Positions 9,511 to 19,472 are shown, numbered from the stretch's first letter. The stretch: 64,000 nt of DNA from Burkholderia sp. USMB20 (GCF_000949135.2 NZ_JTAN02000019.1:868001-932000); one strand, 5' to 3'. Numbers and translations are program-made. Notes: generated by a model from the sequence alone, not told the origin.

Positions 9511-9627
9511 CACGACGGGCGCAGCCGCGGGCCCGCCTCCGGGTGGCCTGCGGCATGCTACGCCGTACTACATTCCGTTACGAATCGGTTACGAATCCGG
9601 CCTCGGCCTTCCGGTAAAATGCGCGCC

Positions 9628-10107
9628 ATGACTCAGCCTACCCGCTCCCCGGACGCGCACTCCGGCTTCACCTGGCCGGTACGCGTGTACTACGAGGACA
9701 CCGACGCAGGCGGCATCGTCTTCTATGCCAACTACCTGAAATTCTTCGAGCGCGCTCGCACCGAATGGCTGCGCGCGTGCGGCATCGACCAGCGTCGGCT
9801 CGCCGACGACACGGGCGCGATCTTCATCGTCCGCAGCACGTCGCTCGACTACCGCGCTCCGGCGCGACTCGACGACACGCTGACGATCACGAGCCGGCCC
9901 GGACGCATCGGCCGCGCCTCGGTGGAATTCACGCAGGAAGCATGGCGCGGCGATACGCTGCTCGTCGCCGGGCACATCCGCCTCGGCTGCGTCGAACAGA
10001 TCGGCATCCGGCCCGCGGCGATCCCGCCGGTCGTGCTCGACGCGCTGCAACGCGGGCCCGTCATCGACGCCGGGCAGACTGCCGTACTGTCAACGAAGCT
10101 CGGATGA
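9628..10107 (+). CDS. ybgC: YbgC tol-pal-associated acyl-CoA thioesterase
   Basis: A hot-dog-fold thioesterase of 159 residues from ATG 9628, or 162 from ATG 9619; neither has a strong ribosome-binding site. The family motif YYEDTDAGGIVFYANYLKFF carries the catalytic aspartate. YbgC hydrolyses short acyl-CoA or acyl-ACP thioesters and is linked to phospholipid enzymes at the inner membrane. It heads the tol operon as in most proteobacteria, with 144 bases before tolQ. Confidence 0.93.
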   Translation: MTQPTRSPDAHSGFTWPVRVYYEDTDAGGIVFYANYLKFFERARTEWLRACGIDQRRLADDTGAIFIVRSTSLDYRAPARLDDTLTITSRPGRIGRASVEFTQEAWRGDTLLVAGHIRLGCVEQIGIRPAAIPPVVLDALQRGPVIDAGQTAVLSTKLG

Positions 10108-10251
10108 GCACCGTTTAGACAAGGCCCATGAACTTGCCTTCCTGAATCGATACTAAGCAAGGTTCGGCGCCAGGCCAGGCCGGCGCGCCGCGCCACACGC
10201 ATACCGTGCGCCCTCGCCGGCCCCCCCCGAAGGGACGTTACTCAAACCTCT

Positions 10252-10929
10252 ATGAACACTTCTCAAGACCTGTCGATCATTTCCCTCGTCCTCAACGCGA
10301 GCGTGCTGGCCCAGGCCGTGATGGGGCTGCTGTTGCTGCTGTCGCTGATGTCGTGGACCTTCATCTTCCGCAAGTGGTTCGCGATCCGCCGCGCACGCGC
10401 ACAGACCGAACGCTTCGAAAGGGATTTCTGGTCGGGCGGCGACCTGCAGGCGCTGTATCAGAGCGCGGCCAACAACCGTCACACGATCGGCGCGCTCGAG
10501 CGGATCTTCGAATCGGGGATGCGTGAATTCCTGAAGGCGAAGGAAAAGCGCATCAGCGACCCGGGCCTCGTGCTCGACGGGGCACGCCGCGCGATGCGCG
10601 CGTCGTTCCAGCGCGAAATGGACGTACTCGAAGCGAACCTCGCGTTCCTCGCGTCGGTCGGCTCGGTCAGCCCGTACATCGGCCTGTTCGGCACCGTCTG
10701 GGGGATCATGAACTCGTTCCGCGGCCTCGCGAACGTGCAGCAGGCGACGCTCGCGAACGTCGCGCCGGGCATCGCCGAGGCGCTCGTCGCCACCGCGATC
10801 GGCCTGTTCGCCGCGATTCCGGCGGTGGTCGCGTACAACCGCTACGCGCACGACATCGACCGCCTCGCGATCCGCTTCGAGACCTTCATCGAAGAGTTCT
10901 CGAACATCCTGCAGCGCCAGGCCCAGTAA
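10252..10929 (+). CDS. tolQ: TolQ, proton channel subunit of the Tol-Pal complex
   Basis: This inner-membrane protein of 225 residues belongs to the ExbB/TolQ/MotA family. It has one N-terminal membrane segment (around 15-40) and two later ones, with the conserved stretch VSPYIGLFGTVWGIMNSF and GIAEALVATAIGLFAAIPAVV lining the channel with TolR. TolQ-TolR uses proton motive force to drive TolA, keeping the outer membrane constricted at division. Length is normal. tolR follows ten bases after its stop. Confidence 0.97.
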   Translation: MNTSQDLSIISLVLNASVLAQAVMGLLLLLSLMSWTFIFRKWFAIRRARAQTERFERDFWSGGDLQALYQSAANNRHTIGALERIFESGMREFLKAKEKRISDPGLVLDGARRAMRASFQREMDVLEANLAFLASVGSVSPYIGLFGTVWGIMNSFRGLANVQQATLANVAPGIAEALVATAIGLFAAIPAVVAYNRYAHDIDRLAIRFETFIEEFSNILQRQAQ

Positions 10930-10939
10930 GGAGCACGCC

Positions 10940-11389
10940 ATGGCAGGAAGCCCCATTCGATCCAGCATGCGCGGCGGCCGCTCGCGCCGCGCGATGGCCG
11001 ACATCAACGTCGTGCCGTACATCGACGTGATGCTGGTGCTGCTCGTGATCTTCATGGTCACGGCACCGCTCGTCGCCCCGTCGATCATCAATCTGCCGAC
11101 CGTCGGCAACGCAGCACCGCAGGAACAGACGCCCCCCGTCGTCGTCAACATCAAGGCCGACCGCACGATGAGCGTCAAGTACAAGAGCGACGCCGGCGCG
11201 ACGCAGGAAGACACGATGACCAAGGCCGAGCTCGACAGCTTCATCTCGGCCCGGCAGGCCGATCATCCCAACCAGCCCGTCGTGATCGCGGCCGACAAGA
11301 CCGTGCAGTACGATGCGGTCATGACCGTGATGTCGGACCTGAAGGCGCGCGGCGTCAAGCGCGTCGGCCTCCTCGTCAAATCGCAATGA
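10940..11389 (+). CDS. tolR: TolR, energy-transducing subunit of the Tol-Pal complex
   Basis: TolR here has 149 residues: a cytoplasmic N-terminus, one membrane segment containing the key aspartate in PYIDVMLVLLVIFMV, and a periplasmic domain of about 100 residues. It pairs with TolQ as the proton-driven stator. AAGGAG lies just upstream of the ATG. Its stop overlaps the tolA start in ATGA, so the two genes are translationally coupled. Confidence 0.96.
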   Translation: MAGSPIRSSMRGGRSRRAMADINVVPYIDVMLVLLVIFMVTAPLVAPSIINLPTVGNAAPQEQTPPVVVNIKADRTMSVKYKSDAGATQEDTMTKAELDSFISARQADHPNQPVVIAADKTVQYDAVMTVMSDLKARGVKRVGLLVKSQ

Positions 11390-12453
11390 ACCGGCAGCAA
11401 TCCACGCGCGGCAACGCCTACCCGTCTCAGCCCCCGCGCGAGCGCGGCACCTGGCGCGCGTTCGCGCTCGCCGCGCTGATGCACGTGCTGCTCGCGCTGT
11501 TCCTCTATCACGGCGTGCAGTGGCAGAACAGCACGCCGGCCGGCTCCGAGGCCGAGCTGTGGACCGAGGTGCCCGACGTCCCCGCGCCGCGGCCCGTCGT
11601 CACGCCCGCGCCGCCCGCGAAGCTCGCACCGCCCCCTCCCCCGGTCCGGGACGAGCAGGCGGACATCGCGCTGCAGCAGAAGAAACGGCAGCAGGAAGCG
11701 GCCGCGCGCGAAGCGCTGCTCGAGCAGCAGCGCCGCGCGCAGCAACTGAAGGCCCAGCAAGAGGAAACCCGGCGCGAGCAGCTCGCGGCCCAGCAGGCTG
11801 CCGCGCTCGCCGCGCAGAAGGCCGCCGAGCGCGAACGGCAGAAGCAGGCGGACAAGCTCAAGCAACAACAGCTCGTGGAGCAGCAGAAGCTCGAACAACA
11901 GAAACTCCAGCAGCAGAAACAGCAGCAACAGAAGCAGGCGCAGCTGGAAGCGCAGCAGGCAGCGAAGGCCAGGGCCGACGCGGCCGCGAAGGCGAAGGCG
12001 GAAGCCCAGGCCAAGGCGAAGGCTGAAGCGACGGCGCGCGCGAAGGCCGACGCGGCAGCGAAGGCGAAGCTCGACCGTGAGCGCAACGCGCGCCTCGCGC
12101 AGATGCAGGGCATGTCCGGCGCCGGCGAAGGTGGCGGCGAGGGCCTCGCGAAAAGCGGCACCGGCACGGGCTCCGGCGGCAATGCCGCATCGCCCGGCTA
12201 TCCCGACAAGGTGCGTCGCCGCGTGAAGCCGAACATCGTCTGGGGCGGCGAGCGCGCGGGTCTGACGACCGTCGTCGCGATCCGCTGCACGCCGTCGGGC
12301 GACGTGCTCAGTGTTTCGATCCGCCGTTCGAGCGGAAATTCGGGGTGGGATCAAGCCGTGGTCAATGCGATCCAGTCGTCGGTCCCATTGCCGCCCGATT
12401 CTAACGGTCGTACCCCGTCCGACATTACGATTACCTTCAAGGCGGCGGAGTGA
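11386..12453 (+). CDS. tolA: TolA, periplasm-spanning protein of the Tol-Pal complex
   Basis: TolA has 355 residues with the expected three parts: a single N-terminal membrane anchor (about 22-42), a long low-complexity helical region rich in Q, K, A and E (about 85-240), and a small C-terminal TonB-like domain (from about 270, [13 protein letters not shown]). It links the TolQR motor to TolB and Pal at the outer membrane. The middle region is encoded by repetitive sequence that throws long false open frames on other strands. Confidence 0.95.
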   Translation: MNRQQSTRGNAYPSQPPRERGTWRAFALAALMHVLLALFLYHGVQWQNSTPAGSEAELWTEVPDVPAPRPVVTPAPPAKLAPPPPPVRDEQADIALQQKKRQQEAAAREALLEQQRRAQQLKAQQEETRREQLAAQQAAALAAQKAAERERQKQADKLKQQQLVEQQKLEQQKLQQQKQQQQKQAQLEAQQAAKARADAAAKAKAEAQAKAKAEATARAKADAAAKAKLDRERNARLAQMQGMSGAGEGGGEGLAKSGTGTGSGGNAASPGYPDKVRRRVKPNIVWGGERAGLTTVVAIRCTPSGDVLSVSIRRSSGNSGWDQAVVNAIQSSVPLPPDSNGRTPSDITITFKAAE

Positions 12454-12562
12454 TCGCAAATGCGCTTACACTCCGTGCGTCGCTGCCGGACGGGAACGAA
12501 TCGGGTATTTTTACTGTCTCTGCGGTTGCGCAGCGATCCAAGTCACATGGGAAGCAAGAAGC

Positions 12563-13858
12563 ATGAGTTTGATGACGAAACTAGGTTTCAGGGCACTCGT
12601 GGCCTCGTGTCTGATTGCGGCCGGCGGCGCCGCTAACGCGCAGGTCAACGTGCTGATCACCGGCGTCGGTTCGACCCAGTTCCCCATCGCCACCGCGAAC
12701 TTCGCGAACGAGGCAGGCCTGCCGCAGCAGGTCACGTCGATCGTCCGCTCCGACCTCGCCCGTAGCGGCAAATTCACCAACATCGACGCGGGCAGCACGC
12801 CCGTGCCCGAGACCGCATCGGTCGATCTCGGCGCATGGAAGGCCAAGGGCGCGAATGCGTTCGTCGCCGGCAGCGTGAACCGCGAAGCGAACGGCCAGTA
12901 CAAGGTGAACTTCATCCTGTACGACACCGTGAAGCAGCAAAGCCTCGGCGGCCTGTCGCTGACGGCCACCGACACCACGCTGCGCACGGCCGGCCACAAG
13001 ATCGCCGACTACATCTACCAGAAGCTGCTCGGCGTGCGCGGCGTGTTCGCCACGCGCCTGTCGTACGTGATCAAGACGGGTAACCGCTACCAGCTGCAGA
13101 TCTCGGATTCGGACGGCCAGAACCCGCGCATCGCGCTGTCGAGCACCGAGCCGATCATCTCGCCGTCGTGGTCGCCGAGCGGCACGAAGGTCGCGTACGT
13201 GTCGTTCGAGCGCAAGAAGCCGATCGTCTACATCCATGACCTGCCGACCGGCCGCCGCTACATCGTCTCCGACCAGAAGGGCAACAACAGCGCGCCGGCG
13301 TGGTCGCCGGACAGCAACACGCTGGCCGTTGCCCTGTCGCTGACCGGCAATACGCAAATCTATACGGTCAATGCAACCGGTGGCGGTCTGCACCGGCTCA
13401 CGCAGAGCAGCTCGATCGATACCGAGCCGTTCTACTCGCCGGACGGCCGCTGGATCTATTTCACGAGCGATCGCGGCGGCGCGCCGCAGATCTACCGGAT
13501 GCCGGCGCAAGGCGAAAGCGCCGGCGCGGCACAACGCGTGACCTTCACCGGCAGCTACAACACCAGCCCGCGCATCAGCCCGGACGGCAAGCTGCTCGCC
13601 TACATCTCCCGCACGGGTGGGGGGTTCAAGCTGTACGTTCAGGATCTGCAATCCGGGGCGGCGAACGCCGTCACGAATACCAATCGCGACGAATCGCCGA
13701 GCTTCGCGGCAAACGGCCAGTACCTTCTCTACGCGACCCAGTCGGGTGGTCGTAACGTGCTGGCAGCAGTGCCCTCCGACGGCAGCGCGCCGCCGCAAAT
13801 CCTGTCCGTCCAGGGCGGCTCCGTTCGTGAGCCGTCGTGGGGGCCCTTCATGCAATGA
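12563..13858 (+). CDS. tolB: TolB, periplasmic beta-propeller
   Basis: TolB here has 431 residues, the family length. A signal peptide ends near AGGAANAQ, an N-terminal domain follows, and the second half is a six-bladed propeller with repeated blade motifs ([52 protein letters not shown]). TolB binds Pal and the TolA C-domain. A longer frame begins inside tolA, but the ATG at 12563 opens on the signal peptide. pal begins 17 bases after the stop. Confidence 0.97.
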   Translation: MSLMTKLGFRALVASCLIAAGGAANAQVNVLITGVGSTQFPIATANFANEAGLPQQVTSIVRSDLARSGKFTNIDAGSTPVPETASVDLGAWKAKGANAFVAGSVNREANGQYKVNFILYDTVKQQSLGGLSLTATDTTLRTAGHKIADYIYQKLLGVRGVFATRLSYVIKTGNRYQLQISDSDGQNPRIALSSTEPIISPSWSPSGTKVAYVSFERKKPIVYIHDLPTGRRYIVSDQKGNNSAPAWSPDSNTLAVALSLTGNTQIYTVNATGGGLHRLTQSSSIDTEPFYSPDGRWIYFTSDRGGAPQIYRMPAQGESAGAAQRVTFTGSYNTSPRISPDGKLLAYISRTGGGFKLYVQDLQSGAANAVTNTNRDESPSFAANGQYLLYATQSGGRNVLAAVPSDGSAPPQILSVQGGSVREPSWGPFMQ

Positions 13859-13875
13859 CCACAAGGAGAGTAACC

Positions 13876-14385
13876 ATGATGTCGAATAAAGCTCGTCTGG
13901 CCCTGGCCGTGATGATGATCAGCGCGCTCGCAGCGTGCAAGTCGGGTGTGAAGCTCGACGACAAGGCCAACGCAGGTGCGATGAGCACGCAGCCGAGCGC
14001 CGACAACGTCGCGCAAGTGAACGTCGATCCGCTGAACGACCCGAACAGCCCGCTCGCAAAGCGCAGCATCTACTTCGACTTCGACAGCTATTCGGTGAAG
14101 GACGAGTACCAGCCGCTGATGCAGCAACACGCTCAGTACCTGAAGAGCCATCCGCAGCGTCACGTGCTGATCCAGGGCAACACCGACGAGCGCGGCACGA
14201 GCGAGTACAACCTCGCGCTGGGCCAGAAGCGTGCGGAAGCTGTCCGCCGCGCGATGGCACTGCTCGGCGTGAACGACTCGCAGATGGAAGCCGTGAGCCT
14301 CGGCAAGGAAAAGCCGCAAGCAGCGGGTCACGACGAAGCATCGTGGGCGCAGAACCGTCGCGCCGACCTCGTCTACCAACAGTAA
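13876..14385 (+). CDS. pal: Pal, peptidoglycan-associated lipoprotein
   Basis: Pal is a 169-residue outer-membrane lipoprotein. The signal ends in ALAAC, a lipobox whose cysteine is lipidated. The C-terminal OmpA-like domain (about 60-169) carries the peptidoglycan-binding stretch GNTDERGTSEYNLALGQKR. It completes the Tol-Pal bridge by binding TolB or peptidoglycan in turn. AAGGAG at 13863-13868 supports the start; the ATG three bases on is an alternative. Confidence 0.97.
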   Translation: MMSNKARLALAVMMISALAACKSGVKLDDKANAGAMSTQPSADNVAQVNVDPLNDPNSPLAKRSIYFDFDSYSVKDEYQPLMQQHAQYLKSHPQRHVLIQGNTDERGTSEYNLALGQKRAEAVRRAMALLGVNDSQMEAVSLGKEKPQAAGHDEASWAQNRRADLVYQQ

Positions 14386-14404
14386 GTAACGGAAGAGTTG
14401 CCGT

Positions 14405-15154
14405 ATGACGCACCGTGTATCCTGGCTGCGCATCGCCGCAGCGTTCTGCGTCGTCGGCGCGGCGTGGTCGGCCGCGCCGGCGCACGCCGGCATGTTCGAC
14501 GACAACGAGGCACGCCGCGCCGTGCTCGATCTGCGCAGCAAGAGCGACAACCTGTCCAGCCAGCTGTCGGCCGCCCAGCGTACGATCCTCGATCAATCCG
14601 GCCGTATCGACCAGCTGAACCAGCAGGTCGCGACGCTGCGCGGCGAGAACGAGGATCTGACGAACCGGCTGACGACGCTCGAGCGGCAGCAGAAGGAGTA
14701 TTACCAGGATCTCGACACGCGGCTCAAGAAGTTCGAGCCGCAACAGGCGACGATCGATGGTGTCGAAGGCACCGTGCAGCCGGGTGAAACGGATGCGCTC
14801 AGCGCGGCGCAGCAGCAATTCCGCAACGGCAACTTCAAGGCGGCCGCGGCCTCGTTCCGCGGCTTCATCGCGAAGTACCCGCAGAGCCCGTACCAGCCGA
14901 CCGCGCAGTACTGGCTCGGCAATGCGCAATACGCGCTGCGCGACTACCGCGGCTCGACCGCGACGTGGCAAGCGATCGTGAGCAAGTATCCGCAGCATCC
15001 GCGTGCCGCCGACGCGCTCGTCGCGATCGGGACGAACCAACTCGAGCAAGGCCAGAAGGCGGCCGCGAAGAAGACGTTCGAGCAGGTCGTGTCGCAGTAC
15101 GCCGGATCGAACGCTGCGCAGACTGCGCAGGGCAAGATCGAGAGCATCAAATAA
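14405..15154 (+). CDS. cpoB: CpoB (YbgF), cell-division coordinator
   Basis: CpoB is a 249-residue periplasmic protein. A signal peptide ends at AAPAHAG, a coiled-coil trimerisation region follows (about 40-110), and three TPR units fill the C-terminal half (FRNGNFKAAAASFRGFI, then ALRDYRGSTATWQAIV, then EQGQKAAAKKTFEQVV). It couples Tol-Pal constriction with PBP1B-LpoB peptidoglycan synthesis. It closes the tol operon, 19 bases after pal. Confidence 0.94.
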   Translation: MTHRVSWLRIAAAFCVVGAAWSAAPAHAGMFDDNEARRAVLDLRSKSDNLSSQLSAAQRTILDQSGRIDQLNQQVATLRGENEDLTNRLTTLERQQKEYYQDLDTRLKKFEPQQATIDGVEGTVQPGETDALSAAQQQFRNGNFKAAAASFRGFIAKYPQSPYQPTAQYWLGNAQYALRDYRGSTATWQAIVSKYPQHPRAADALVAIGTNQLEQGQKAAAKKTFEQVVSQYAGSNAAQTAQGKIESIK

Positions 15155-15171
15155 ATTACCGTGTCGAATTG

Positions 15172-15200
15172 TTGACAGCCCTTCAATTCGCCGATATAAT
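15172..15200 (+). promoter_or_regulatory. Sigma-70 consensus promoter for tRNA-Lys
   Basis: TTGACA at 15172-15177 and TATAAT at 15195-15200 are both exact consensus hexamers with a 17-base spacer. Transcription should begin near 15207, about 57 bases before the mature tRNA. Confidence 0.92.
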
Positions 15201-15263
15201 TTTTTGCTCTTCGGGTCGTTGAGCAAGTTGTCAGCGCAACGGACCGACCGGTTTCAAGAACGT

Positions 15264-15340
15264 GGGGTGGTAACTCAGTTGGTTAGAGTATCTGACTTTT
15301 AATCAGAGAGTCGAGGGTTCGAGTCCCTCCCACCCTACCA
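15264..15340 (+). tRNA. tRNA-Lys (anticodon TTT)
   Basis: The gene is 77 bases with encoded CCA at 15338-15340. The acceptor stem pairs GGGGTGG (15264-15270) with CCACCCT, with one G-U pair at the end. The anticodon stem is TCTGA/TCAGA around the loop CTTTTAA, giving anticodon TTT. The T arm contains GGTTCGAGTCC. A terminator follows 20 bases later. Confidence 0.97.
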
Positions 15341-15360
15341 ACTATCTTTGATAGTGCAAT

Positions 15361-15387
15361 AAAAGCCTCCCGAGTGGAGGCTTTTTT
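15361..15387 (+). terminator. Rho-independent terminator after tRNA-Lys
   Basis: The stem GCCTCC (15365-15370) / GGAGGC (15376-15381) with loop CGAGT is flanked by AAAA and followed by six T residues. The symmetric A and T runs suggest it also serves the convergent AraC-type gene. Confidence 0.9.
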
Positions 15388-15422
15388 GCGTCTGCTTCCT
15401 GCGGTATTGCGCGCTGCCGGTC

Positions 15423-16373
15423 TTACGTGCCCCGCTGCGCGCGCCGCCAGCGCCCCGGCGTCGTGCCGAGCACCGCGCGAAACGCCTTGCCGAACGCAGC
15501 TTCGGACTGATAGCCGACCGCCTGCCCGATCTCCGCCTGGCCGCGCTGCGTGTCCTGCAGCAGCGCGCATGCATGCATCATCCGGATCTGCGCCACGAAC
15601 GCGCCCACGCTCATCCCGGCCTTCTCGCGGAAATGCCGCGCATAGGTCGCGCGCGACATCGCGGATGCCGCGCCGAGCGATTCGACCGTCCACGCTTGCG
15701 CCGGCGCCTGAAGCACGGCCTGGACCGACGGGCCGAGCCGCGCATCGGCAGCCAGCGCGAGCCAGCCGGCCGGCACGCGCGCATCGCGGCCGTACGCACG
15801 CAACGCGTACGCGAGCAATGCCTGCCCCAGCGCGTTCACGATCGCGCGCGCACCCGGCTGCGCGCTCGATGCCTCGGCACGCAGCACGCTCGTCAGCAGT
15901 TGCAGCGACGCGGGCCCCGACGCCGCGCGCAGCCCGACATGCAGCACGCGCGGCAACGTACGCATCAGCAATTCACCGGCGCCGCGCGCATAAATGAAGC
16001 GCCCGCAGAGCAGGTCGACGCTCGCATCGGCCGGATCCGCGGGATCGCGATTCGACTTGACCGGCAGCACCGCGCCGCCGGCCGCGCCCGGTTCGCGCAG
16101 CGACGCGACCGGCGGCCGCGCGCCGCCACCCCCGACATCGGACAAATCGTGCGCGTCGCCCGCCGGCAGCAGCACGAAGTCGCCGTCGGCCAGCCGCAGC
16201 GTGCGCCCGTCGGCCGTGCGCAGCCGGCACGTTCCGGACAGCAGCAGGTGAAACGCCGCCTCGCCGGGCGGCAACGGATCGTGCGGCATCGCGAACGGGC
16301 CGTCGAGCAGGCAGCGCACGTCGAGCTCGACGTGGCTGCGGCCCAGCGACAACAGTTGACTCAATGCGTCCAT
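15423..16373 (-). CDS. AraC-family regulator with N-terminal cupin domain
   Basis: The 316-residue protein has a cupin-type sensor (residues about 1-200, with the beta-barrel stretch LADGDFVLLPAGDAHDL) and a C-terminal AraC DNA-binding domain (about 215-312, including AASAMSRATYARHFREKAGM and IGQAVGYQSEAAFGKAFRAV). This cupin_6 group often controls a neighbouring oxidoreductase or carboxymuconolactone-decarboxylase gene. Here the divergent gene 130 bases away is of the latter type and is the likely target. Confidence 0.87.
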   Translation of the reverse strand: MDALSQLLSLGRSHVELDVRCLLDGPFAMPHDPLPPGEAAFHLLLSGTCRLRTADGRTLRLADGDFVLLPAGDAHDLSDVGGGGARPPVASLREPGAAGGAVLPVKSNRDPADPADASVDLLCGRFIYARGAGELLMRTLPRVLHVGLRAASGPASLQLLTSVLRAEASSAQPGARAIVNALGQALLAYALRAYGRDARVPAGWLALAADARLGPSVQAVLQAPAQAWTVESLGAASAMSRATYARHFREKAGMSVGAFVAQIRMMHACALLQDTQRGQAEIGQAVGYQSEAAFGKAFRAVLGTTPGRWRRAQRGT

Positions 16374-16503
16374 GAGACGTTTGCGCTAAAAATTGACACT
16401 CTAGCGTATCGAAACCCTCAACGCGAACGCTCAGAATAAGTCCTGCATCGCCCGAGATCGCGGCATCCGCCGCCTGATCCACCTCTTCTCGAAAGGACGC
16501 ATC

Positions 16504-16833
16504 ATGCTGAACTGGAACGAATACCGGAAGGAACTCACGACGCGCATCGGCGACATCGCGAAGCTCTCCCCCGACACGCTGGCCGGCTACAAGGCGCTAT
16601 CCGGCGCCGGCGCCAAGACAGGCCATCTCGACGCGAAGACGCGCGAACTGATCGCGCTCGCGGTGGCCGTCACGACGCGCTGCGACGGCTGTATCGCGGT
16701 GCACACGGCCGAAGCCGCGAAGCATGGCGCAACCAAGGAGGAAGTGGCCGAGGCGCTCGGCGTCGCGATCGCGCTGAATGCGGGCGCGGCGCTCGTCTAT
16801 TCGGCCCGCGTGATGGACGCGCTCGGCGAGTGA
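16504..16833 (+). CDS. AhpD-like carboxymuconolactone-decarboxylase-family protein
   Basis: This small protein of 109 residues is all-helical and carries the CxxC motif CDGCIAVHT of the AhpD/CMD family, in which the cysteine pair and the following histidine give alkylhydroperoxidase-like or disulfide activity. Length and the motif LDAKTRELIALAVAVTTRCDG fit the short, stand-alone members. It is divergent from the cupin-AraC regulator. The true substrate of this subgroup is unknown. Confidence 0.85.
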   Translation: MLNWNEYRKELTTRIGDIAKLSPDTLAGYKALSGAGAKTGHLDAKTRELIALAVAVTTRCDGCIAVHTAEAAKHGATKEEVAEALGVAIALNAGAALVYSARVMDALGE

Positions 16834-16982
16834 CGCGCACCTGAAGGGTGCGGCGCCCGCCGCATCCTTCGCGGACGATCGCCGGCGCGGCCGGCCAGCA
16901 GGAGGACGCGCCGCGGTCGCGTACGCCGGCGCCGCGAAGTCGGCTACCATGCGCGAGAAGATTCATCGCGAAGGAGCGCTCC

Positions 16983-17816
16983 ATGTGCCGCTGGCTCGCC
17001 TATACGGGTAATCCGATCCATCTCGAGACCGTCCTGTTTCGCGCGAAGCATTCGCTGATCGACCAGAGCCTGCATTCGGAGCTGGGCGCCACGACCACCA
17101 ACGGCGACGGGTTCGGCATCGGCTGGTACGGCCGCCCCGAGGAACTGCCGTTCCGCTATCGGTCCGTGCATCCCGCATGGAACGACCGCAACCTGCGCGA
17201 AGCCGCGCGCGCGATCCGCTCGCGGATGTTCATCGCACATATCCGCGCGGCAACCGACACGCCCGTCCAGGAAACCAACTGCCATCCGTTCCGCCACGGC
17301 CGCTGGCTGTTCGCGCACAACGGGCTGATTCGCGATTTCCACAAGCTGCGCCGCGACCTGACGATGAAGGTCGACCCGGCACTGTTCCCGACGATCGAAG
17401 GGACGACCGACTCCGAGCTGATGTTCCGTCTCGCGCTGACCTTCGGCCTCGAGCAGACGCCGCTGCCGGCGCTCGAACGGATGGTCGGCATGGTCGAGGA
17501 AACCGCCGCGCGATACCGCGTTGCCGAGCCGCTCAACATGACGATCTGCGCGACGGACGGTGAGCGGATCATCGCGGTGCGCTACTCGAGCGAACGGCAA
17601 TCGCGCTCGCTGTTCCACAGCACGTCGTTCAAGCATCTGCACGAACTCTATCCGCACAATCCGCGCATCGCGGAAGCGGGCGACGACGCGTTCATGGTCG
17701 TGTCGGAGCCGCTCGTCGACTTGCGCGGCGCATGGGAGGAAGTGCCGGAAAGCATGGCGATCGTCGCGCAGGGGGCGGATGTGCAGCAACGGCCGTTCAA
17801 TCCGCGGCATAAGTAG
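16983..17816 (+). CDS. Class II glutamine amidotransferase, YafJ type
   Basis: The protein has 277 residues. It begins MCRWLAY, so Cys2 becomes the N-terminal nucleophile after methionine removal, as in Ntn-type amidotransferases. NCHPFRHGRWLFAHNGLI is the conserved glutaminase loop. YafJ proteins lack an attached synthase domain; the acceptor is unknown, so this is a predicted glutaminase. AAGGAG at 16969-16974 sets the start; an earlier in-frame start would bury the nucleophile. It lies upstream of the capsule locus but is separated from it by a 583-base gap. Confidence 0.88.
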   Translation: MCRWLAYTGNPIHLETVLFRAKHSLIDQSLHSELGATTTNGDGFGIGWYGRPEELPFRYRSVHPAWNDRNLREAARAIRSRMFIAHIRAATDTPVQETNCHPFRHGRWLFAHNGLIRDFHKLRRDLTMKVDPALFPTIEGTTDSELMFRLALTFGLEQTPLPALERMVGMVEETAARYRVAEPLNMTICATDGERIIAVRYSSERQSRSLFHSTSFKHLHELYPHNPRIAEAGDDAFMVVSEPLVDLRGAWEEVPESMAIVAQGADVQQRPFNPRHK

Positions 17817-18399
17817 GTTGAATCAGCGTTTCAACTCCTGCCGCCACGGCGAAATGTGTCCGAATCAAACCGGATTTAGCGAATAAACTGACAGGCGTGC
17901 CAACGACCACGGCGCCACCAGCCGTGACGGCAAAGCAAAAACACGGCAATGCTAAATCACGATATAAAACGAGTGATTCGCACCGACTGAATCGAGCATG
18001 GTATAGTTATCGCCGATTTAAAGTATCGCAAAAACCATCACCGCATTCGACATCAACTCCCGCTTGCCGTTTCTTTGCTGCGGTTCGCGCAAATGTTTGC
18101 GCGAGATTGCATGTCTGATGAATTGCCCGCAAGAGCACGGGAAATCGTGATACCCCGTACGCAACCGGCACCGGCCGGGTCCCGCGGCATAGAGAATTAA
18201 TAGTCTTTCAACGCAGACTGTCCGGTTGGCACATGCGTCGCCCCCCGAGGAATATCCTAGAATACGCGTGCAATCCAGCCCGCCACGTCCGCCAGGCTCG
18301 CACGATTTCTTGATATTCTTCAACGCGCGTCAACCGAGGGCAGCGCGCGAACGAGAACAAGGCAGGATTCACTGCCATTAACGTAATGAGAGAGACTAC
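17817..18399. other. Intergenic region upstream of rmlBACD
   Basis: These 583 bases are visibly more AT-rich than the flanks and hold no credible gene. They must contain the rml promoter. A possible -10 (TATAGT at 18002-18007) has no good -35. A perfect inverted repeat lies at 18085-18104. GAGAGAG just before 18400 is the rmlB ribosome-binding site. I found no JUMPstart/ops element. Confidence 0.5.
18085..18104. promoter_or_regulatory. Perfect inverted repeat, possible operator for rml
   Basis: Nine-base arms TCGCGCAAA and TTTGCGCGA are separated by TG. The symmetry and the absence of a following T run fit a dimeric regulator site better than a terminator. It lies about 300 bases upstream of rmlB. 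The binding protein is unknown. Confidence 0.4.
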
Positions 18400-19461
18400 A
18401 TGATATTGGTTACAGGTGGCGCCGGCTTTATCGGTGCCAACTTTGTGCTTGACTGGCTGCGTCAATCGGACGAATCGGTTCTGAACGTCGACAAATTGAC
18501 CTATGCGGGCAATCTCGGAACGCTAAAATCGCTGCACGGAAACCCGAAGCACGTGTTCGCGCACGCCGATATCTGCGACCGTGCAGCACTCGACGCGCTG
18601 TTCGCGGAATACAAGCCTCGGGCGGTCCTGCATTTCGCTGCGGAAAGCCACGTCGATCGCTCGATTCACGGGCCGGCGGATTTTGTTCAGACCAATGTCG
18701 TCGGGACATTTACGCTGCTCGAAGCCGCGCGCCAGTACTGGAATACGCTGCCGGAGGCGGACAAAGCCGCATTCCGTTTTCTGCACGTTTCCACGGACGA
18801 AGTATTCGGTTCGCTGTCGCCTACCGATCCGCAATTCTCCGAAACGACTCCGTACGCACCGAACAGCCCCTATTCGGCGACCAAGGCCGGTTCCGATCAT
18901 CTCGTGCGCGCGTATCAGCATACGTACGGCCTGCCGACGCTGACCACGAACTGCTCGAACAACTATGGCCAGTACCAGTTCCCCGAGAAGCTCATTCCGC
19001 TGATGATCGCCAACGCGCTCGCCGGCAAGCCGCTGCCCGTGTATGGCGATGGCCAGAACGTACGAGACTGGCTGTATGTCGGCGACCACTGCAGTGCGAT
19101 CCGCGAGGTACTCGCGCGCGGCCAGACCGGCGAAACGTACAACATCGGCGGGTGGAACGAGAAAACGAATCTCGAGGTCGTGCACACGCTGTGCGACCTG
19201 CTGGACGAACTGCGACCGAAATCGGCGGGCTCGTACCGCGACCAGATCACTTACGTGACCGACCGGCCGGGCCATGACCGACGCTACGCGATCGATGCGC
19301 GCAAGCTCGAGCGCGAACTCGGCTGGAAGCCCGCCGAAACGTTCGAAACCGGTCTCGCGAAAACGGTGCGCTGGTATCTCGACCATCAGGAATGGGTCGA
19401 CGAAGTCGCTTCGGGCGAGTACCGCAAGTGGGTCGCAACGAACTACGCGTACCGCGCGTAA
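18400..19461 (+). CDS. rmlB: dTDP-glucose 4,6-dehydratase
   Basis: RmlB (RfbB) converts dTDP-glucose to dTDP-4-keto-6-deoxyglucose, the second step to dTDP-L-rhamnose. The 353-residue protein is an extended SDR: NAD-binding [11 protein letters not shown] at the N-terminus, [12 protein letters not shown], the catalytic STDEVFGSL and [12 protein letters not shown]. Length matches the family. It opens the rml operon on the plus strand, 11 bases ahead of rmlA. Confidence 0.97.
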   Translation: MILVTGGAGFIGANFVLDWLRQSDESVLNVDKLTYAGNLGTLKSLHGNPKHVFAHADICDRAALDALFAEYKPRAVLHFAAESHVDRSIHGPADFVQTNVVGTFTLLEAARQYWNTLPEADKAAFRFLHVSTDEVFGSLSPTDPQFSETTPYAPNSPYSATKAGSDHLVRAYQHTYGLPTLTTNCSNNYGQYQFPEKLIPLMIANALAGKPLPVYGDGQNVRDWLYVGDHCSAIREVLARGQTGETYNIGGWNEKTNLEVVHTLCDLLDELRPKSAGSYRDQITYVTDRPGHDRRYAIDARKLERELGWKPAETFETGLAKTVRWYLDHQEWVDEVASGEYRKWVATNYAYRA

Positions 19462-19472
19462 GGGGAACGGAC

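Noticed and set aside
9589-9620. Promoter for ybgC (TTACGA with TAAAAT)
   Set aside because: The spacer is 20 bases and the -10 would overlap the possible start codon.
15264-15387. tRNA-Lys as an attachment site for a mobile island
   Set aside because: No integrase gene follows and no repeat of the tRNA 3' end was noticed downstream; the neighbours are ordinary chromosomal genes.
17817-18399. JUMPstart/ops element for RfaH before rml
   Set aside because: The core GGCGGTAGCGT was not found on either strand.
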